A DNA stretch of 64,000 nucleotides from Tetrahymena elliotti 4EA. Its lineage: Eukaryota > Ciliophora > Oligohymenophorea > Hymenostomatida > Tetrahymenidae. The stretch's first letter is position 1, and each line of letters starts with the position of its first letter. The notes under the pieces are model-generated. The model saw only the letters and a list, made by a program, of their open reading frames with translations, was not told the origin of the DNA and ran no database searches. The stretch lies in NCBI GenBank assembly GCA_000231825.2, contig JH720400.1, forward strand, positions 2,399 through 66,398, written 5' to 3'. Made by a program: the position numbers and the translations under genes. This document shows, piece after piece, positions 12,661-24,338 of the stretch.

Positions 12661-13969
12661 AAAATCTCAAAAAATACTGAAATTTTAAAATATAAAATCA
12701 AATTAAATTTACCAAAGCAATTTTAAGCTTTTTAATTTATAAAAATATATCAAATAAAATTTATTTATTCTACTCTTGTAAATATTTATTTATTATTTCT
12801 AATTTTAGTTCTATCAAGTTTTAATTTCTTCATTTAACTCCAAAGGTTTTTCATTTGTTTATTAAATCTAAGTTAGAAAATTTAATTATCCTTTACTTTT
12901 ATCCTGAAACTACAATTTAAGAGATTTAAAATATTATTTTAATAAAAATTATCATTTAATCAATATTTTAAAATTTTTTATTTATTATTACCTTTTTAAA
13001 GGCTCTTTTGAAAGAAATTTTAAAGTAATTTGTATTATTATTTTGTTAATTATCATCTGTTTAGTAATTATTACTCAACTCAATATGCTTTTCAATGGCT
13101 TAATCAATATTTATTCTTGTAAATAACTTTATTTTTATGTAAAATAAGAATTAAATCATTAAAAAAATTGCATTCTTAAAATTCTATTTTATAATTTTAA
13201 TTTTTTGCCTCTAACAAAATAAATTAAGAATAATATTACAATATATTGAAGTTTTTTAAAATGGATAACTTTGTAAATTTTAATTTTCTATGTTACTCTT
13301 CTTTTTTGAGTAAATAAACATTTATCTTTAGTTATCTCTAAATGTTTAATAATGTATTAAAAACAAATATTTCATTTTTTTTCTTCAAAAACCTCTTTCA
13401 ACAGAATAAAGTTTTTTTGAAATTAAAATCAAATAATTTTATATAAAATGAAATAAATTTATTTGCACTTGTTTTTTTATTTTTCAATTTTCAATTTTAC
13501 TCTCTAAAAGTATTCTTTAAGTTTTAATTATTATTTTTAATTAAAATAAATTTTAAATAATTTTGGCTCATACTAAGTTTTTTTGTTGATTTTTTTACTG
13601 AATATCTATCTATTTATTTTAAAGATTTTCTTTGTTGATTTGAATAATTTTGAAAGATTTTATAACAACTATTTTCTATGTGTTAATTTTAAGATGTTTT
13701 TATCTGTTTTTGGCATTTTTAAGAAGGTTAATTATAAATAATTGATTGTTTAATTTTGTGGAATAAAACATTTTACTTAACTTATTTATGTAGATTTTAG
13801 AATATGTTTGGTCATAATTTGAAATTATTAAAGTTTTTGTATCACTGTTTATTTCACTTTTTGCTACTTAAAATTCAGATTAATTTAGAAATATTGTAAT
13901 AATTTAATTGATTACAATTTAAAATATCCGCTAAATTAAGTGTTTATAATTAAATATCTCTTAATATTA
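12661..13969. other. Intergenic AT-rich sequence
   Basis: 1.3 kb of very AT-rich sequence between the HAD gene and the TAF11-like gene. I find no supported gene, RNA or repeat. Confidence 0.5.
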
Positions 13970-14647
13970 ATGTAAGAAAACTAAGATAATGCAGCAAATA
14001 TTGCTTAACAAAATGGAGAGAAGGATAAAAAAAATAAGTAAAGAGATTTGAAAAAATTATAGAAAAAGATTGACGTCATTAAAGAAGGAGAAATTAAGGC
14101 TAAATAGTAATTGATTATCAAAATAAAGCATTGATATTAATTTATCATTTTATTTAAGGAAGTATTTTTAGGAGAATAAGATAGATTATGATTAGTTTTA
14201 TGAGACATAGTATTAAAATTTTAGAGTAAACAATTTTTCATTGAATTGATAATAATAAATATCGCAAAGGACTGACCATTTTATATTTTTAAAAAGAATC
14301 CTTCATTGAATGGTTGGAGAGTTACTGTTAAATAAGCTATTAATGAAATTGATGAAAAAATGAATACCGATAAATATTTTATATAATTTTTGACATCAAT
14401 AGGGAGAGTTTACATATAAAGATTGATAGAAGATGGTAAAATTAGCTTTAAAACATTTAATTCAGAATTATATGATGAAATTAAATGAAAATAAATTTAT
14501 AAAATAGCAATTGAAATAAAAGAATCAGGTGATTCAGATGAAAGAGTATAACTAACTGAAGATCATATTAGAGAAGCATTCAGAAAATAAAAAAATAATT
14601 CCAGAGACATGGATTAATAACAACATCTCAAGAAAATATTTGACTGA
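13970..14647 (+). CDS. TAF11: TAF11-like TFIID subunit, 160 aa
   Basis: Predicted general transcription factor subunit; TAF11 pairs with TAF13 through a histone-fold variant inside TFIID, in the nucleus. Four exons are inferred, with introns 14107-14158, 14226-14296 and 14436-14507 (52, 71 and 72 nt, all GTA..AG). Removing them gives one 160-residue frame. After a charged Gln/Lys N-terminus comes a segment resembling the family's x-Y-x-x-F-Y-x-x-x-x-x-x-N/P region, followed by the histone fold: an F-L-T-S-I-G-R-V-Y-I-Q-R-L-I-E-D-A-I helix and the C-terminal L-T-E-D-H-I-R-E-A-F-R-K helix. The latter matches the family's L-x-P-x-H-x-R-E-A-x-R-R pattern. It is shorter at the N-terminus than animal TAF11. 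Without splicing, the frame would carry TGA codons at 14274 and within 14490-14500, so the introns are well motivated. Confidence 0.78.
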
Positions 14648-15610
14648 TTTAAAAATGAAGTAGATATTATTCTTTAATCTCTAGTTAGAAGATCTTGTAG
14701 ACGATACTTGTATAAATAAATTATCCTAATTTTAATAATAATTTAGTTACTCTTCAATAATTTTGAATTATAAAATTAATAAAATATTTAATCATAAATT
14801 AATAACAAAAAATTATTAAAAAATATTATGTAAAATTATTTTTTAACTAATTATTTATTTTATGTTTAATTTTTAGCATCCTTTGATCTATAGATAGATA
14901 TCAATTAAATAAATCAATTATGCAAATTTCTTTTTAAACGAATAATCAAAATTTAAAATAAAATTTGGTTATTATTAATAATGCTAGTCTTATTTTTAAA
15001 GATAAAAAATGTAATTTTAGATACTTTTTTAGAGAAAAACTAAAATAAATTCTAAAATTTATTAAAACTTAATCAATATGATTATTTTTTGATATTATTA
15101 AATCAAAAACATGCTAAAAATAATATTGGACTCAAAGAGGGATTTAAATAAAGATTTATTTCATAAGTATACAAATTTCAAAAAAAAATTTAAGTGAAAT
15201 TTATGCATTGACTTGACATATCTTTAAAAAAATGTAAATATATTGACACTACTTTATGCAATATTTAGATACAGTATTTTGATTATTCTACACAAGAACC
15301 AATCATATGATTTTTTTATTTATTTTTAAATAGATAAATTTCATAAAGAGAATAAATCTCAATATTTAAATACCTATGAAAAAATTTTCTAATTTTATTT
15401 TTTTTAAAGTCTAATCTATACTAAATTATAAATATAATTATGATGGATTACTGAAGATCATTTTGATAATCAGTTGAATATTTATACCCTGAATACAAAT
15501 CAAATATAAAATAATAAATTGTTTTTTTAATAATTAATATAATTTTTAATTTAATGATTTTGTTTTAATAATTTATTCAATAAATAATTGTTTATTTTGA
15601 ATCTATTCAT
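14648..15610. other. Intergenic between convergent genes
   Basis: AT-rich spacer between the 3' ends of the TAF11-like gene (+) and the SNARE gene (-). The frame after the TAF11 stop stays open for about 30 codons, but I see no reason to extend the gene. Confidence 0.5.
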
Positions 15611-16794
15611 TCATTTAAGCATTGTCCATAAAATACCAACTAAGCCAACAATAAATAGAATTAACGTTATATCTAAACAAAATTTACTAGGTGCTCTATA
15701 CTATTAATTATAAAAGAATAGTTAAATATTGATTCATTAATTGATAAGCTTATTCTAATAACTTACTTTTGTAATTAAAATTTTAAGTCTTTAGTTCTAT
15801 GTATCCAATACCTTATTTGTTTTATCTACTTCTTTAGTTACTTTTATTATTTATCCTTGTATATGTTCTTGTTTCTATTTTTTATAAAAAAATATTTTCT
15901 TTTAAATCTATTTCAACACAATCTTTCAATTTACATTTCCAATATTTTTAACTTTATTGTCTAAGGTTCCAACTAGCTCATAAATGTTATCTACAATTTC
16001 ATCTTAAACTTTATTTTTTGCTTCTATATCTTTTAAAGCTGCTTATTCCTTTTCATCTGCTTCATATCTTTGTCCTGGTTTTCTTTATCCAGCTACTCCT
16101 AGCACATCTTTATAATAAGTAATTTATATTTAACTTAATTGCTAAAACTCAAAAAATTTTTATATTTTACTTAATTTATTTTTATCGTTAGCACGAATAG
16201 TGCTTTTGCTTTCGTCTGCTTCACTAAGTGGTTCCTCAGGAGGATTAATCCCACATTCTTTCATCATTCTGTAAAGGATATTCCTAAGATTTAAAAACTT
16301 TTTATTCCTTAACTCTAACTCTTGCTTATTTGTTTCCTTTAAAATATTGAAAAAAAGGTTTATTTTTAAAGCATTGACATTCAATTTTTAATTTTTTACC
16401 TTTTTTTTAGCTTATTTAGTCAAAATTCTATCCATTTCTTCAAGTAATTTTTGGCAATCATATAAATCAGAGCGAATTTGATGCTCTTAAACAACTACTT
16501 CTCTATCTCTTCCTTATTTATTTAATCTTTATTCTAAATTTTTTTACATTCCTCTTACTTTCATCATCCTGTCACTACAATCTGTAAATAAATTCTCAAA
16601 TTCTCCTTAAGTTCCTTTAACTTTCTCCTCTATTAAAATATTAGTAAAGTTTATTGAAATGAAAAATTATGATTAATAATAAAAAATAAAATGAAGAATT
16701 TACTGCTAAGCTAATTTCCTCCTAATTCCTTGTCAATTTAATATAACTTTTCCATCAGAAAGGAAACTTATTATAATTTATCCTTCTTTCCCAT
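15611..16794 (-). CDS. Qc-SNARE, SYP7-like
   Basis: Tail-anchored membrane-fusion protein. From ATG 16794 the N-terminal part (K-L-Y-Q-I-D-K-E-L, F-E-N-L-F-T-D) lines up in order with plant SYP71-type Qc-SNAREs. These have an N-terminal domain of this size, an E-x-E-x-R-x-x-x-x-x-x-L-R-x-I-type segment (here E-L-E-L-R-N-K-K-F-L-N-L-R) and a SNARE helix. The helix here runs from K-N-K-V-Q-D-E-I-V-D-N-I-Y-E-L-V to V-D-K-T-N-K-V-L-D-T-Q-N-Q-R-L-K. The end is R-A-P-S-K-F-C-L-D-I followed by one membrane span (T-L-I-L-F-I-V-G-L-V-G-I-L-W) and only four more residues before TGA 15611-15613. The F-C-[IL]-D-I entry to the anchor is typical of SYP7. Introns inferred: 16630-16703, 16337-16399, 15875-15934, 15701-15766. 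It probably acts in ER, secretory or phagosomal fusion. Confidence 0.82.
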
Positions 16795-18242
16795 TCTTAA
16801 TATGTGTAATTAAAAGATTTAATATGAATTTTTGATAAAATTAGAGTTATCTTTAGATTTTGTAAATATACAATTTATATTCAAAATAACAATCACATAT
16901 ATTTCAATCTAATTCAATATTAATTGCTGATAAACCTAATTTTACGAGTTAACCTTTTTAAAGTTTTCAATAATTAAAAATCCAGAATTTATAGGATATT
17001 GTTAAAGATAATCTTACAAAATTTAATTAGCTTTCTTTCTATCTATTTTAAGTAGTTTTCAAGCTGTTAATTGCATTTAAAATACTAATTGCTTCTATCT
17101 ATTTTAAACAAATTCAATTAAATTTAATTTATTAATTCATCCATTTTATAAAATCGAAACATAATCAAATAGATAATATTTGCTTAAAGATTTATTACAA
17201 AGCTAAACTAAAGTTGAGCCTTTTAAACAATAGTAAATAAAAAATTAGTTTAAAAATGATTTATTTTTATATTTTATCATATGCATTTTTTAAAATAAAT
17301 ACAAAAAATTAGTTATAGTTTATACTTACTGATGAGCAAAATAAATACCTCATTTTTTATCGAGTTATAATCAATAAAAAGTAAGAAACAAGAATGTATA
17401 ACATAATTAAATTAGCATCAGTGATGGCATCATCATCAATCCTGACTCAACACATTTTTTGACAAAATTAATTTTAGTTATAAGCTGTCATTCAGAAAGT
17501 AAAAAAAACAATCTAAAGATTTAGATAACTAATTATTAAAGTGATTTAATTTAATCTATTTTATCATCTATATTATTATTTAAGTTAGTTGAAGATCAAA
17601 ATATTTCCATAATAAAAATATGTGCATATTAAGTATGATAATCCTTCAAATATATTAAATAATTTTTTAAAGATTTAAATAAAAAACTATAAAAAATCTT
17701 ATTTTAAAATAGGAAAAGGCAAATAAAGAGATTAATAAATTTAAATAAAATTAAAAATTTACAATAAGCGAAGTAAAATTTTAGTGAGAAATTTAATTGT
17801 TTTAATTAAAGAAAAATGAAAATTTAAAAGAACAGAAAGATAGAATAAGGCGTTTGAGATTATATTTGTTAGGAATTATTGGATGTTTAAAGTATTTGTG
17901 ATAGTAAATATTTGATATTTATTTAAATATTTAATTCAATTGTATAATATGTGAATTATAAATATTTAGCAGTAAAAATGATTATTTTTTAATAAGTTGG
18001 CAAGAGGGTTACTAATTTATTTAGGAGTTGTTAACACATATTTAATTTATTTTTCAAAATATTCTATTTATGTTACTAATACGAATAATATAATAATAGT
18101 GCATTGATGATAGCTTAAATAACTCTTTCTTTCAAAGAATTTTTTTTATTTGTTAATTAATAATAAACTTTTAAAACAAAAATCTGTTAGAAGTAAAATT
18201 CTAAATTTTCAACATTAAAAAATATAGGTATTACATAAAGAA
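16795..18242. other. Divergent intergenic region with weak coding-like pieces
   Basis: This spacer lies between the starts of the SNARE gene (-) and the coiled-coil gene (+). A minus-strand frame beginning near 17143 (M-D-E-L-I-N-Q-I-Q-L-N-L-F-K-I-D) and a hydrophobic minus-strand frame near 17330-17440 are open for 60-80 codons, close to chance. A plus-strand piece at 17810-17900 (E-Q-K-D-R-I-R-R-L-R-L) is similar. None has a convincing start, splice structure and stop together. Confidence 0.4.
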
Positions 18243-18929
18243 ATGAATTAAGCTCCTATAGATCCACTATCACCCAATAAATCATATATGAGTATGTAAG
18301 GGTAAACTAACACTTTAGGGTTAGAAAAGCATGTCAAGCATATTTTTATGCAAACTTAAAATACAATTGAAACTCTTAATGAAGAATTAGAGAATCAAAA
18401 AAAGGTTAATGAAGATTTACAATGGAAACTCACAGACTTGAATTCTTAAAAAAGCAGCTTACAAACAAAGACAAAAAATTTAGAATAAGAATTGCGTGAT
18501 CAAAAAATAAAAGTTGAAGACCTTTTAAAAAAGAAGAATGACTTTAAGTCACAAATACAAATCATGAGAAAAGAATTATAAAATATAAATGATGACTGGG
18601 AAAACAAAAGAAAAGAACTTCTTCATCAAATCAACCAACAAAGAGAGCAATAAATTTAACTTGAAGATGAACGTAATCGTGAGAAAATAGCATTCGAATA
18701 AGCTTCAAGATAATACTAACAAAAGATTGAATCAATCACTAACTCAATTCGTTCAACTAATGCAGAAATAGCAAAGTATTAGGGATTGATTGCTAAGTTG
18801 AAAGAAAGAGAAAAATTCTCTATGGATACAATTATGAATGAAACTTTCAAATTTAAAGAGTTTCTTGAGTCACAAGTGCCCGATAATGTTCATGGATCAG
18901 CCATGGAAGACTTAAATAAATTAAATTGA
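18243..18929 (+). CDS. Coiled-coil protein, 228 aa
   Basis: A single exon of 229 codons runs from ATG 18243 to TGA 18927-18929. After about 35 Ser/Thr/Pro-containing residues the protein is almost entirely heptad-patterned coiled coil (residues ~35-215). Examples are E-T-L-N-E-E-L-E-N-Q-K-K and L-E-Q-E-L-R-D-Q-K-I-K-V-E-D-L-L-K-K-K. It has no catalytic, membrane or targeting motif. Codon use includes more C-ending codons (CTC, AAC, GTC, CGT) than most neighbours, which in Tetrahymena tends to go with well-expressed genes. It is probably a structural or cytoskeletal component, but I cannot name it. Confidence 0.85.
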
Positions 18930-19184
18930 TCACTTTTGCATTTATTAAATCTATAAATTAATTGTATTTATTCTTATCACTCAAGCAAGCAATCAACTGA
19001 CTAACTAAATCTTTACAATTTCTTCAATTCTTTTATCAAATATTCATTCAAATACTAAAGCTAGTAAAATTTATTTTTTATGCTGTTAAAAAACAATACA
19101 AAAATAATTTCAAGAGAATCTTTTCAACTATTTTACGAGTCATATCAATTTATAAACGAAAAGGAGAAGAGAGCTTATAAATTT

Positions 19185-19990
19185 ACAAATTAAAATTTAT
19201 TCTCTTTAATTTTTTATTTCACTTATTCAGAAATTTCTATCCAGTAAAAATCAGTAGTAGCAATAATATTTCAACCAAATTTTAGTTATTTGAAAACACT
19301 AAACCATTTGCTCAACTGATTTTCAATTATTTTACTTTGAATTAAATCAATATTAGTTATAATTAAGAAGAGAATTTTGATTAAATAAGAAGTTAAAATT
19401 TATCCTACCATATTTTTTATCTTAAGTATTTCAGAATTTTCTTTCCAGTAGAAATCAGGAAATAATTATTTGAACTTGAACCAAATTTTAGTTTATTAGC
19501 ATACCAAAAAAAGTAAAACTATTTGCTTTTAGATTTCAACTTATTGACTTTTAAATTTATATTGCCATATATTATGAACAACAAGATGATTATTTTAGAA
19601 AAATTATAAATTAAAGTTTAGTATTTTTAGTTTTTGATAATAATGATTCAGAAATCTTTTAACACTTTATTGTGCTTAGATAAAATTTGAGTTATATCAA
19701 TATAAAAAACATTTATTTGATAGATTTTTTCAAAAAATTAAATTGGTAGAGCAAAATTAAAAATAAAAATTATATTTTATTTAATAGAATATCAAATTGT
19801 AAATTTAAAACTATTTCTTCCTTATTTTTTATTTTAGGGATTTCGGAACTTTCTATTCAAAAGAAATTAATTAGTACTGAAAAAATTAGGTGATTTTGAA
19901 CAAAAATTTAAATAGTTTAATATGGTTTGAGCATCAAAGTTTGCTTAATTTTGGTCAAGTTTTTTTTAAAAATTACACTTAAATAAAAAA
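19185..19990. repeat. Diverged tandem repeats, about four units of ~200 bp
   Basis: Four imperfect units share the order AAATTAAA-type start, an (A/T)TTCAGAAnTTTCT..CCAGTA..AATCA core and a downstream ACCAAATTTTAGTT box. Cores lie near 19225, 19428, 19646 and 19840, giving spacings of about 203, 218 and 194 bp. Units 1 and 2 are the most alike; units 3 and 4 are degraded. Spacing is not a multiple of three between units, so a protein repeat is unlikely. Confidence 0.6.
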
Positions 19991-20555
19991 ATGTATTTTT
20001 TGAGAAATTATTTCTTTGTTTATTTTTTAAATAAATAAAATAATTAAATTTATTCAATAGATTTTTGAGTAAAAAAATAATATTTATAATTTTGTTAAAT
20101 TAAAAATAATTTCAAAAATTTAATCTTGAAAATAAATATCATTTGAATGGTTTTAAAAAGAGAGAAATGTTTATTTTTTTAAAATATTAATGAATCATAA
20201 AAACCATATACTAATTTAAATATTATGATAGATAAATCAGTATAAAATATTGTCTTAAATTTTTTCAGATAAAAAAGATCTTAAAAATTTGTGGATATTT
20301 TTATTCTTTTTTTTTTTGATGAGACTTTTATGGATCTAAAGATTTAAAAAAGCATTAATTCTATCAAATTTAATTATAAAATATTTTACTGAGTTAATTC
20401 ATACTATTTATTCAAAACAGAATAAGCCTATCAGATTAAATATGTTGATTTAAAATTTTTTAGTTTTTAATAGATTCAATCACAAGTGTCTATAAGAGTT
20501 TATAAGCTTATCTTAGTGCTTTTTGGAGAGTAGAATCTTAATCTGAAAATTTGGA

Positions 20556-20580
20556 AGATATCAGTTTGTATCTGATATCT
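20556..20580. repeat. Perfect 9-bp hairpin
   Basis: AGATATCAG at 20556-20564 and its exact complement CTGATATCT at 20572-20580 flank a 7-nt loop. A CAGATACTCTG stretch and then a T run (20593-20598) follow. This resembles a small RNA stem followed by a T-rich stop, in an island of higher GC. No RNA family is recognised. Confidence 0.45.
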
Positions 20581-23036
20581 CAGATACTCTGATTTTTTCA
20601 TAAGTATAACTGTGGTAAAGATAGTATATGTAGATAATAGTGCATTTAATTCTTAAAATAAAAATGCTAAAATATATAAATATATTTAAAAAAGAGTTTA
20701 TTAGGTTAAAGGAATAACAGATAGGTTAATTAAAATTTAAATGTTAACTATGAAATTATATAAGTCAAATTTGAGAGAAAAATTAAATTGAAGATTTAGA
20801 AGAAAAAACTGTTTGTAGATAATAAAATAATTTATCATTGCTTTTACAATTTATTAAAGAGTTCGAATTTTATAAAAGAAATTATAAAAAAAAGATGTCG
20901 TAAAAAAAGGAATACTCCGTATTTATAATTTATTTATGTTTTTTATATTTAAATTTGAGGGTTTAATAAATAAAAGCTAATCATATTTTACAAGATTTTA
21001 ATTATATCAGATCAATTTTCATTGCGTATTAAAATTTAATGATCCACTATGAATTTTTACTTTTGTAAAATTTAAAAGTAGAATGAAAGAATAATCATTT
21101 AATTAATATTAATTTGTCATCATTATTTGTCATGAAAACCAATCATTTGATGATTTATTTCTTTTATTTTCAAAAAGAGTTTATAAAAAGCCAAATCCAA
21201 AAAATTTTTAACTTTTAACATTTATTCCTTTCTCATTTAATTTACTATTTTATTTTTTAATATTTAGCTTCCCCTTTTCATTGTTAAACAAGATAAGATA
21301 ATTCAATTCAGGACAAAATTGACTAAATTTATTCTCTCATTGGTTTTAATAATCTCCCTTTCTATTTAATTTGAGAATCTATTATTTATATTAGATTAAT
21401 TTAACTATTTTTTTAGATTATTCATTCATTTTTGATTTTTTGATTTTCTTTTTTTAATGTAAATAAATTTTTAGAAGTTTCTTCAAAAGCTAAAAGCTGT
21501 TTTTTTTGTTTTGAATAAGCTAGCTCTATATGCAAATTTTATTTGTTAATCACAGAATATCAACAAAATATCTCTATTGAATAATTAAATTAGTTCTAAC
21601 TTAATTCTGAATAGTTCGTTGAACTAAATTTAATGTTAAGCTTTTATCTTTAAATCTAAATCTTAGTATTTGTTTACTTATTTTTCACAAAAATAATATT
21701 TATTTAATTCCCAAAAATTTCTAAAATCAAATGCAATTTACACCTTTAAATTTAAAATCACATTTTGAATAAAAATAAGCAGTTAGAGCTTTCTAAATAT
21801 TTATTGATTAAATATGTTAAAATTTGTAAAAGAACAAAAGAATTATTATCAAAAGTCTTTAATAAATTTAAAAATTAACAAATTTATGAGTCATTTTGAT
21901 TAGAAATAAACTAATAAAAAGTCAGGTTATCAAAAATATGTATTATCTTAATTACCAGCCTACTTTTTAAATTTTTTCTTTTCTTGATTTTAATCTACAA
22001 TTTATAAAACGGTTTTTTTTGAATCAAAAATAATACTTTATATATTTAATGAATTTTTGATTTAAAATAATAGATTATTTTATAATATATTAAAAGAATA
22101 ATTGTTTGTGAATTATTTTAGCATAACCTCAATAGATTACTAAAGATTTAATGTTAGCGCCTATAATTTAACTTTGAAAATCAGACAATTCAAACACATC
22201 TTAAAAGTTTTTCATCAAAAAAATAAATTTGAAACAGTTTCTTTAACTTTTTAAATAAAAAATAATATTTTATCTCTCTTAATAATATTTTCATTAAACT
22301 AATATTTGGCTTTAAATTAATTATATAAAGGCCTTGTTTATTTTCTATTTTTGCATCTAAATGAAGATAACTTTTTTGATCACATATTTTAATGACCATA
22401 GAATAATACTTAATTTTTTTAAAAAAGAATAATAATCATTTCTTTATTTCTTTTTCATATTTGTTAATTTTTTTGATGCAATCTTTAAAAAAAGAATATT
22501 TCATATTTTTATGCTGAATGGGCAATTAAATTCTAATAAATATGTAAAATAGTGATTATGGATTATCGATTTATTTTTACAGTCACTTTGCCATATAATT
22601 AACTAGTGTTTATCTTATAATATTTATATTTGCGAATTAGATTTAGGTAAATTGTGTTGTAAAAAAAGGAAATAATAGTATATTTGATTTATAAATAGTT
22701 CCCCACCTTACCGCTTTTTTTTGCAATTCTAACAAATAGTATTGTCATTTCTAAACATATGTTCTATCTTAATTATTAATTAGATCAAATGATCAATGAG
22801 TCAGCTTTCTTTTGATGATATATAATAAATATTATAAAAAGAAATTTGATAAATCCATCATCAAACTTGTATTTTAGTGAATTTTTAATATACAAAAAAT
22901 ACACCCTATTAATAATTTATTGTTTCCCTCTTTCTTTCATTAATTCACTGATTAACAAACATCAAGAAAGAGAGAAAAGGAATAGCACTTACTAAAACAA
23001 AATATAATTAAGGAGTTAATTCCTCAAGAGTCTTTT

Positions 23037-24065
23037 ATGAAAAAAGATTCCTACGCTGATACTAGCGAAAACAGGGATCATATGCTGACTCTATCTACCC
23101 AAAGCTAAGAAGATGAACATCTCAATTAGAGAAATTCGTTCAATAATCCTCTTCTATGCGACTATACTAATAAAAACCTCATACAAAAAAACTAACTATA
23201 AGAAGAAGACTATGATTTTACTACTGAAAGTACTACTAATTGCAAAAATATTGATAATAAAAGAGGATTCAAATCTGCTTAATGCAACAAATAGAAGCTT
23301 TCTCTTGTTCTCAACGAAATCTCTCGCGCTGCAGCTACTAGGTCAAAGACCTCAATAATCAACGCTGAAGAAATCTCTAAAAAAAATATGATCTAGCAAA
23401 AGTGGGTAAATGAAAATTAGGAAGAATTCAATCATGATTCTTAGAGCTTTGAAGATTAAGATGATCTTGATGGTTAATATAGACTACGAAAGGCTTCTAT
23501 AGTCTCTATTTATTGCAAGAAAAACGATATCACATTTGTGTCCTCTCCATAAGAATTTGCTTTGAAGGTTATGAATAACAAGAGTAATATCGATGAAGAA
23601 ACACCTCACCTTTCATAACTCTAAATTGAACTTATTATAAGCAATAAAGACTGCGAAGAAGATTCTCATAGTTCTATGTTAAACTAATAATAACAAAGTT
23701 CTTCAAACTCACAAAACCAAATTCCTCCTTTGAAATTATAAACACAAACAGACTCACAAATTGAAAATAGATAGTACCAATAGCCCCTTAATGGAATACT
23801 CCAGAAATACCATACCACAAGTGAGATAGAAATAGCATCTGAAGAGAAAGAATACTAGCTCATTGAAGATGATGATTACAACGTATTAATATCAAGTCCG
23901 CTTTCAAATAGTGAATACCAAAAAGCAATTTAAATCCACAACAGCCTTCTCAAGGATTTCTAAAATGAATGCAAACAGATAGAAAAATCATCTTCAGGAT
24001 TGAAATAAAAAATGAGCGCATTTGATCTTCTAATCTCCTTAGAATAAAATATTAAAAATTATTGA
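23037..24065 (+). CDS. Ser/Asn/Gln-rich acidic protein of unknown function, 342 aa
   Basis: A single exon of 343 codons from ATG 23037 to TGA 24063-24065 is far above chance length. The sequence is rich in Ser, Asn, Gln, Asp and Glu, with short ordered patches (L-S-L-V-L-N-E-I-S-R-A-A-A-T-R-S-K, Y-R-L-R-K-A-S-I-V-S-I-Y) and several R-K-x-S or R-x-S sites that could be kinase targets. The C-terminus (S-A-F-D-L-L-I-S-L-E-Q-N-I-K-N-Y) looks helical. It has no signal peptide or membrane segment. Codon use is the most C-rich in the window (TCC, CTC, AAC, GCG/CGC present), unlike its AT-rich surroundings. I recognise no homologue. A strong inverted repeat lies 206 bp downstream. Confidence 0.82.
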
Positions 24066-24270
24066 ACCCACCCAACAAGTTGACCAATACATAAATCTAA
24101 TGCAATTTAACTAACTTTCAGACTTTTACTCTGTACTTTTTATATAAAATTCATTTAAAAAAATTAAAAAAGCAAAAAAAAGAAAACAAAACAAAAACCA
24201 ACCAAAGAGAAAAAGAAAAACAACACTCTAATTAACTCATTTCCGACAAAGGGAGTTTTAATTAAAGAAA

Positions 24271-24338
24271 ATTTCTGATATGCACATTTTTTGCAAAAAT
24301 TAAATTTTAAATACTTTTCAAAAAATCATATCAGAAAT
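24271..24338. repeat. 12-bp perfect inverted repeat, 44-nt spacer
   Basis: ATTTCTGATATG (24271-24282) and CATATCAGAAAT (24327-24338) are exact reverse complements. Imperfect complementarity continues outward: AATTAAAGAAA before the left arm against TTTCCTTAATT after the right. It lies 206 bp after the stop codon of the upstream gene, so it could be a 3'-UTR stem, an end-processing signal or the remnant of a small mobile element. Confidence 0.6.

Larger units (their letters stand above)
18930..23036. other. Long gene-poor region
   Basis: About 4.1 kb without a gene I can support. It holds diverged tandem repeats (19185-19990) and a perfect 9-bp hairpin (20556-20580). There are also several slightly GC-richer islands, at 20480-20640 and at 22560-22770, where a minus-strand frame with a C-x-x-C motif begins near 22759. 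A minus-strand ATG frame of 69 codons at 22190-22399 is also present. In the frame through 19741-20940 the density of TGA (about seven in 400 codons) equals random expectation, so I treat the region as noncoding or as decayed sequence. Confidence 0.5.

Noticed and set aside
16940..17143. Minus-strand ATG frame upstream of the SNARE gene as an extra 5' exon
   Set aside because: The SNARE N-terminus aligns with SYP7 proteins from ATG 16794, so no further exon is needed.
19741..20940. A 400-codon plus-strand frame interrupted only by TGA, tempting as a gene with UGA read as Trp or a pseudogene
   Set aside because: About seven TGA codons in 400 equals the rate expected by chance at this base composition. 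The other frames look equally protein-like, and there is no homology.
22190..22770. Minus-strand pieces with a C-x-x-C motif (near 22740) and a 69-codon ATG frame at 22190-22399
   Set aside because: Several mutually exclusive splicings look equally plausible and none gives a recognisable protein. Left as unproven.
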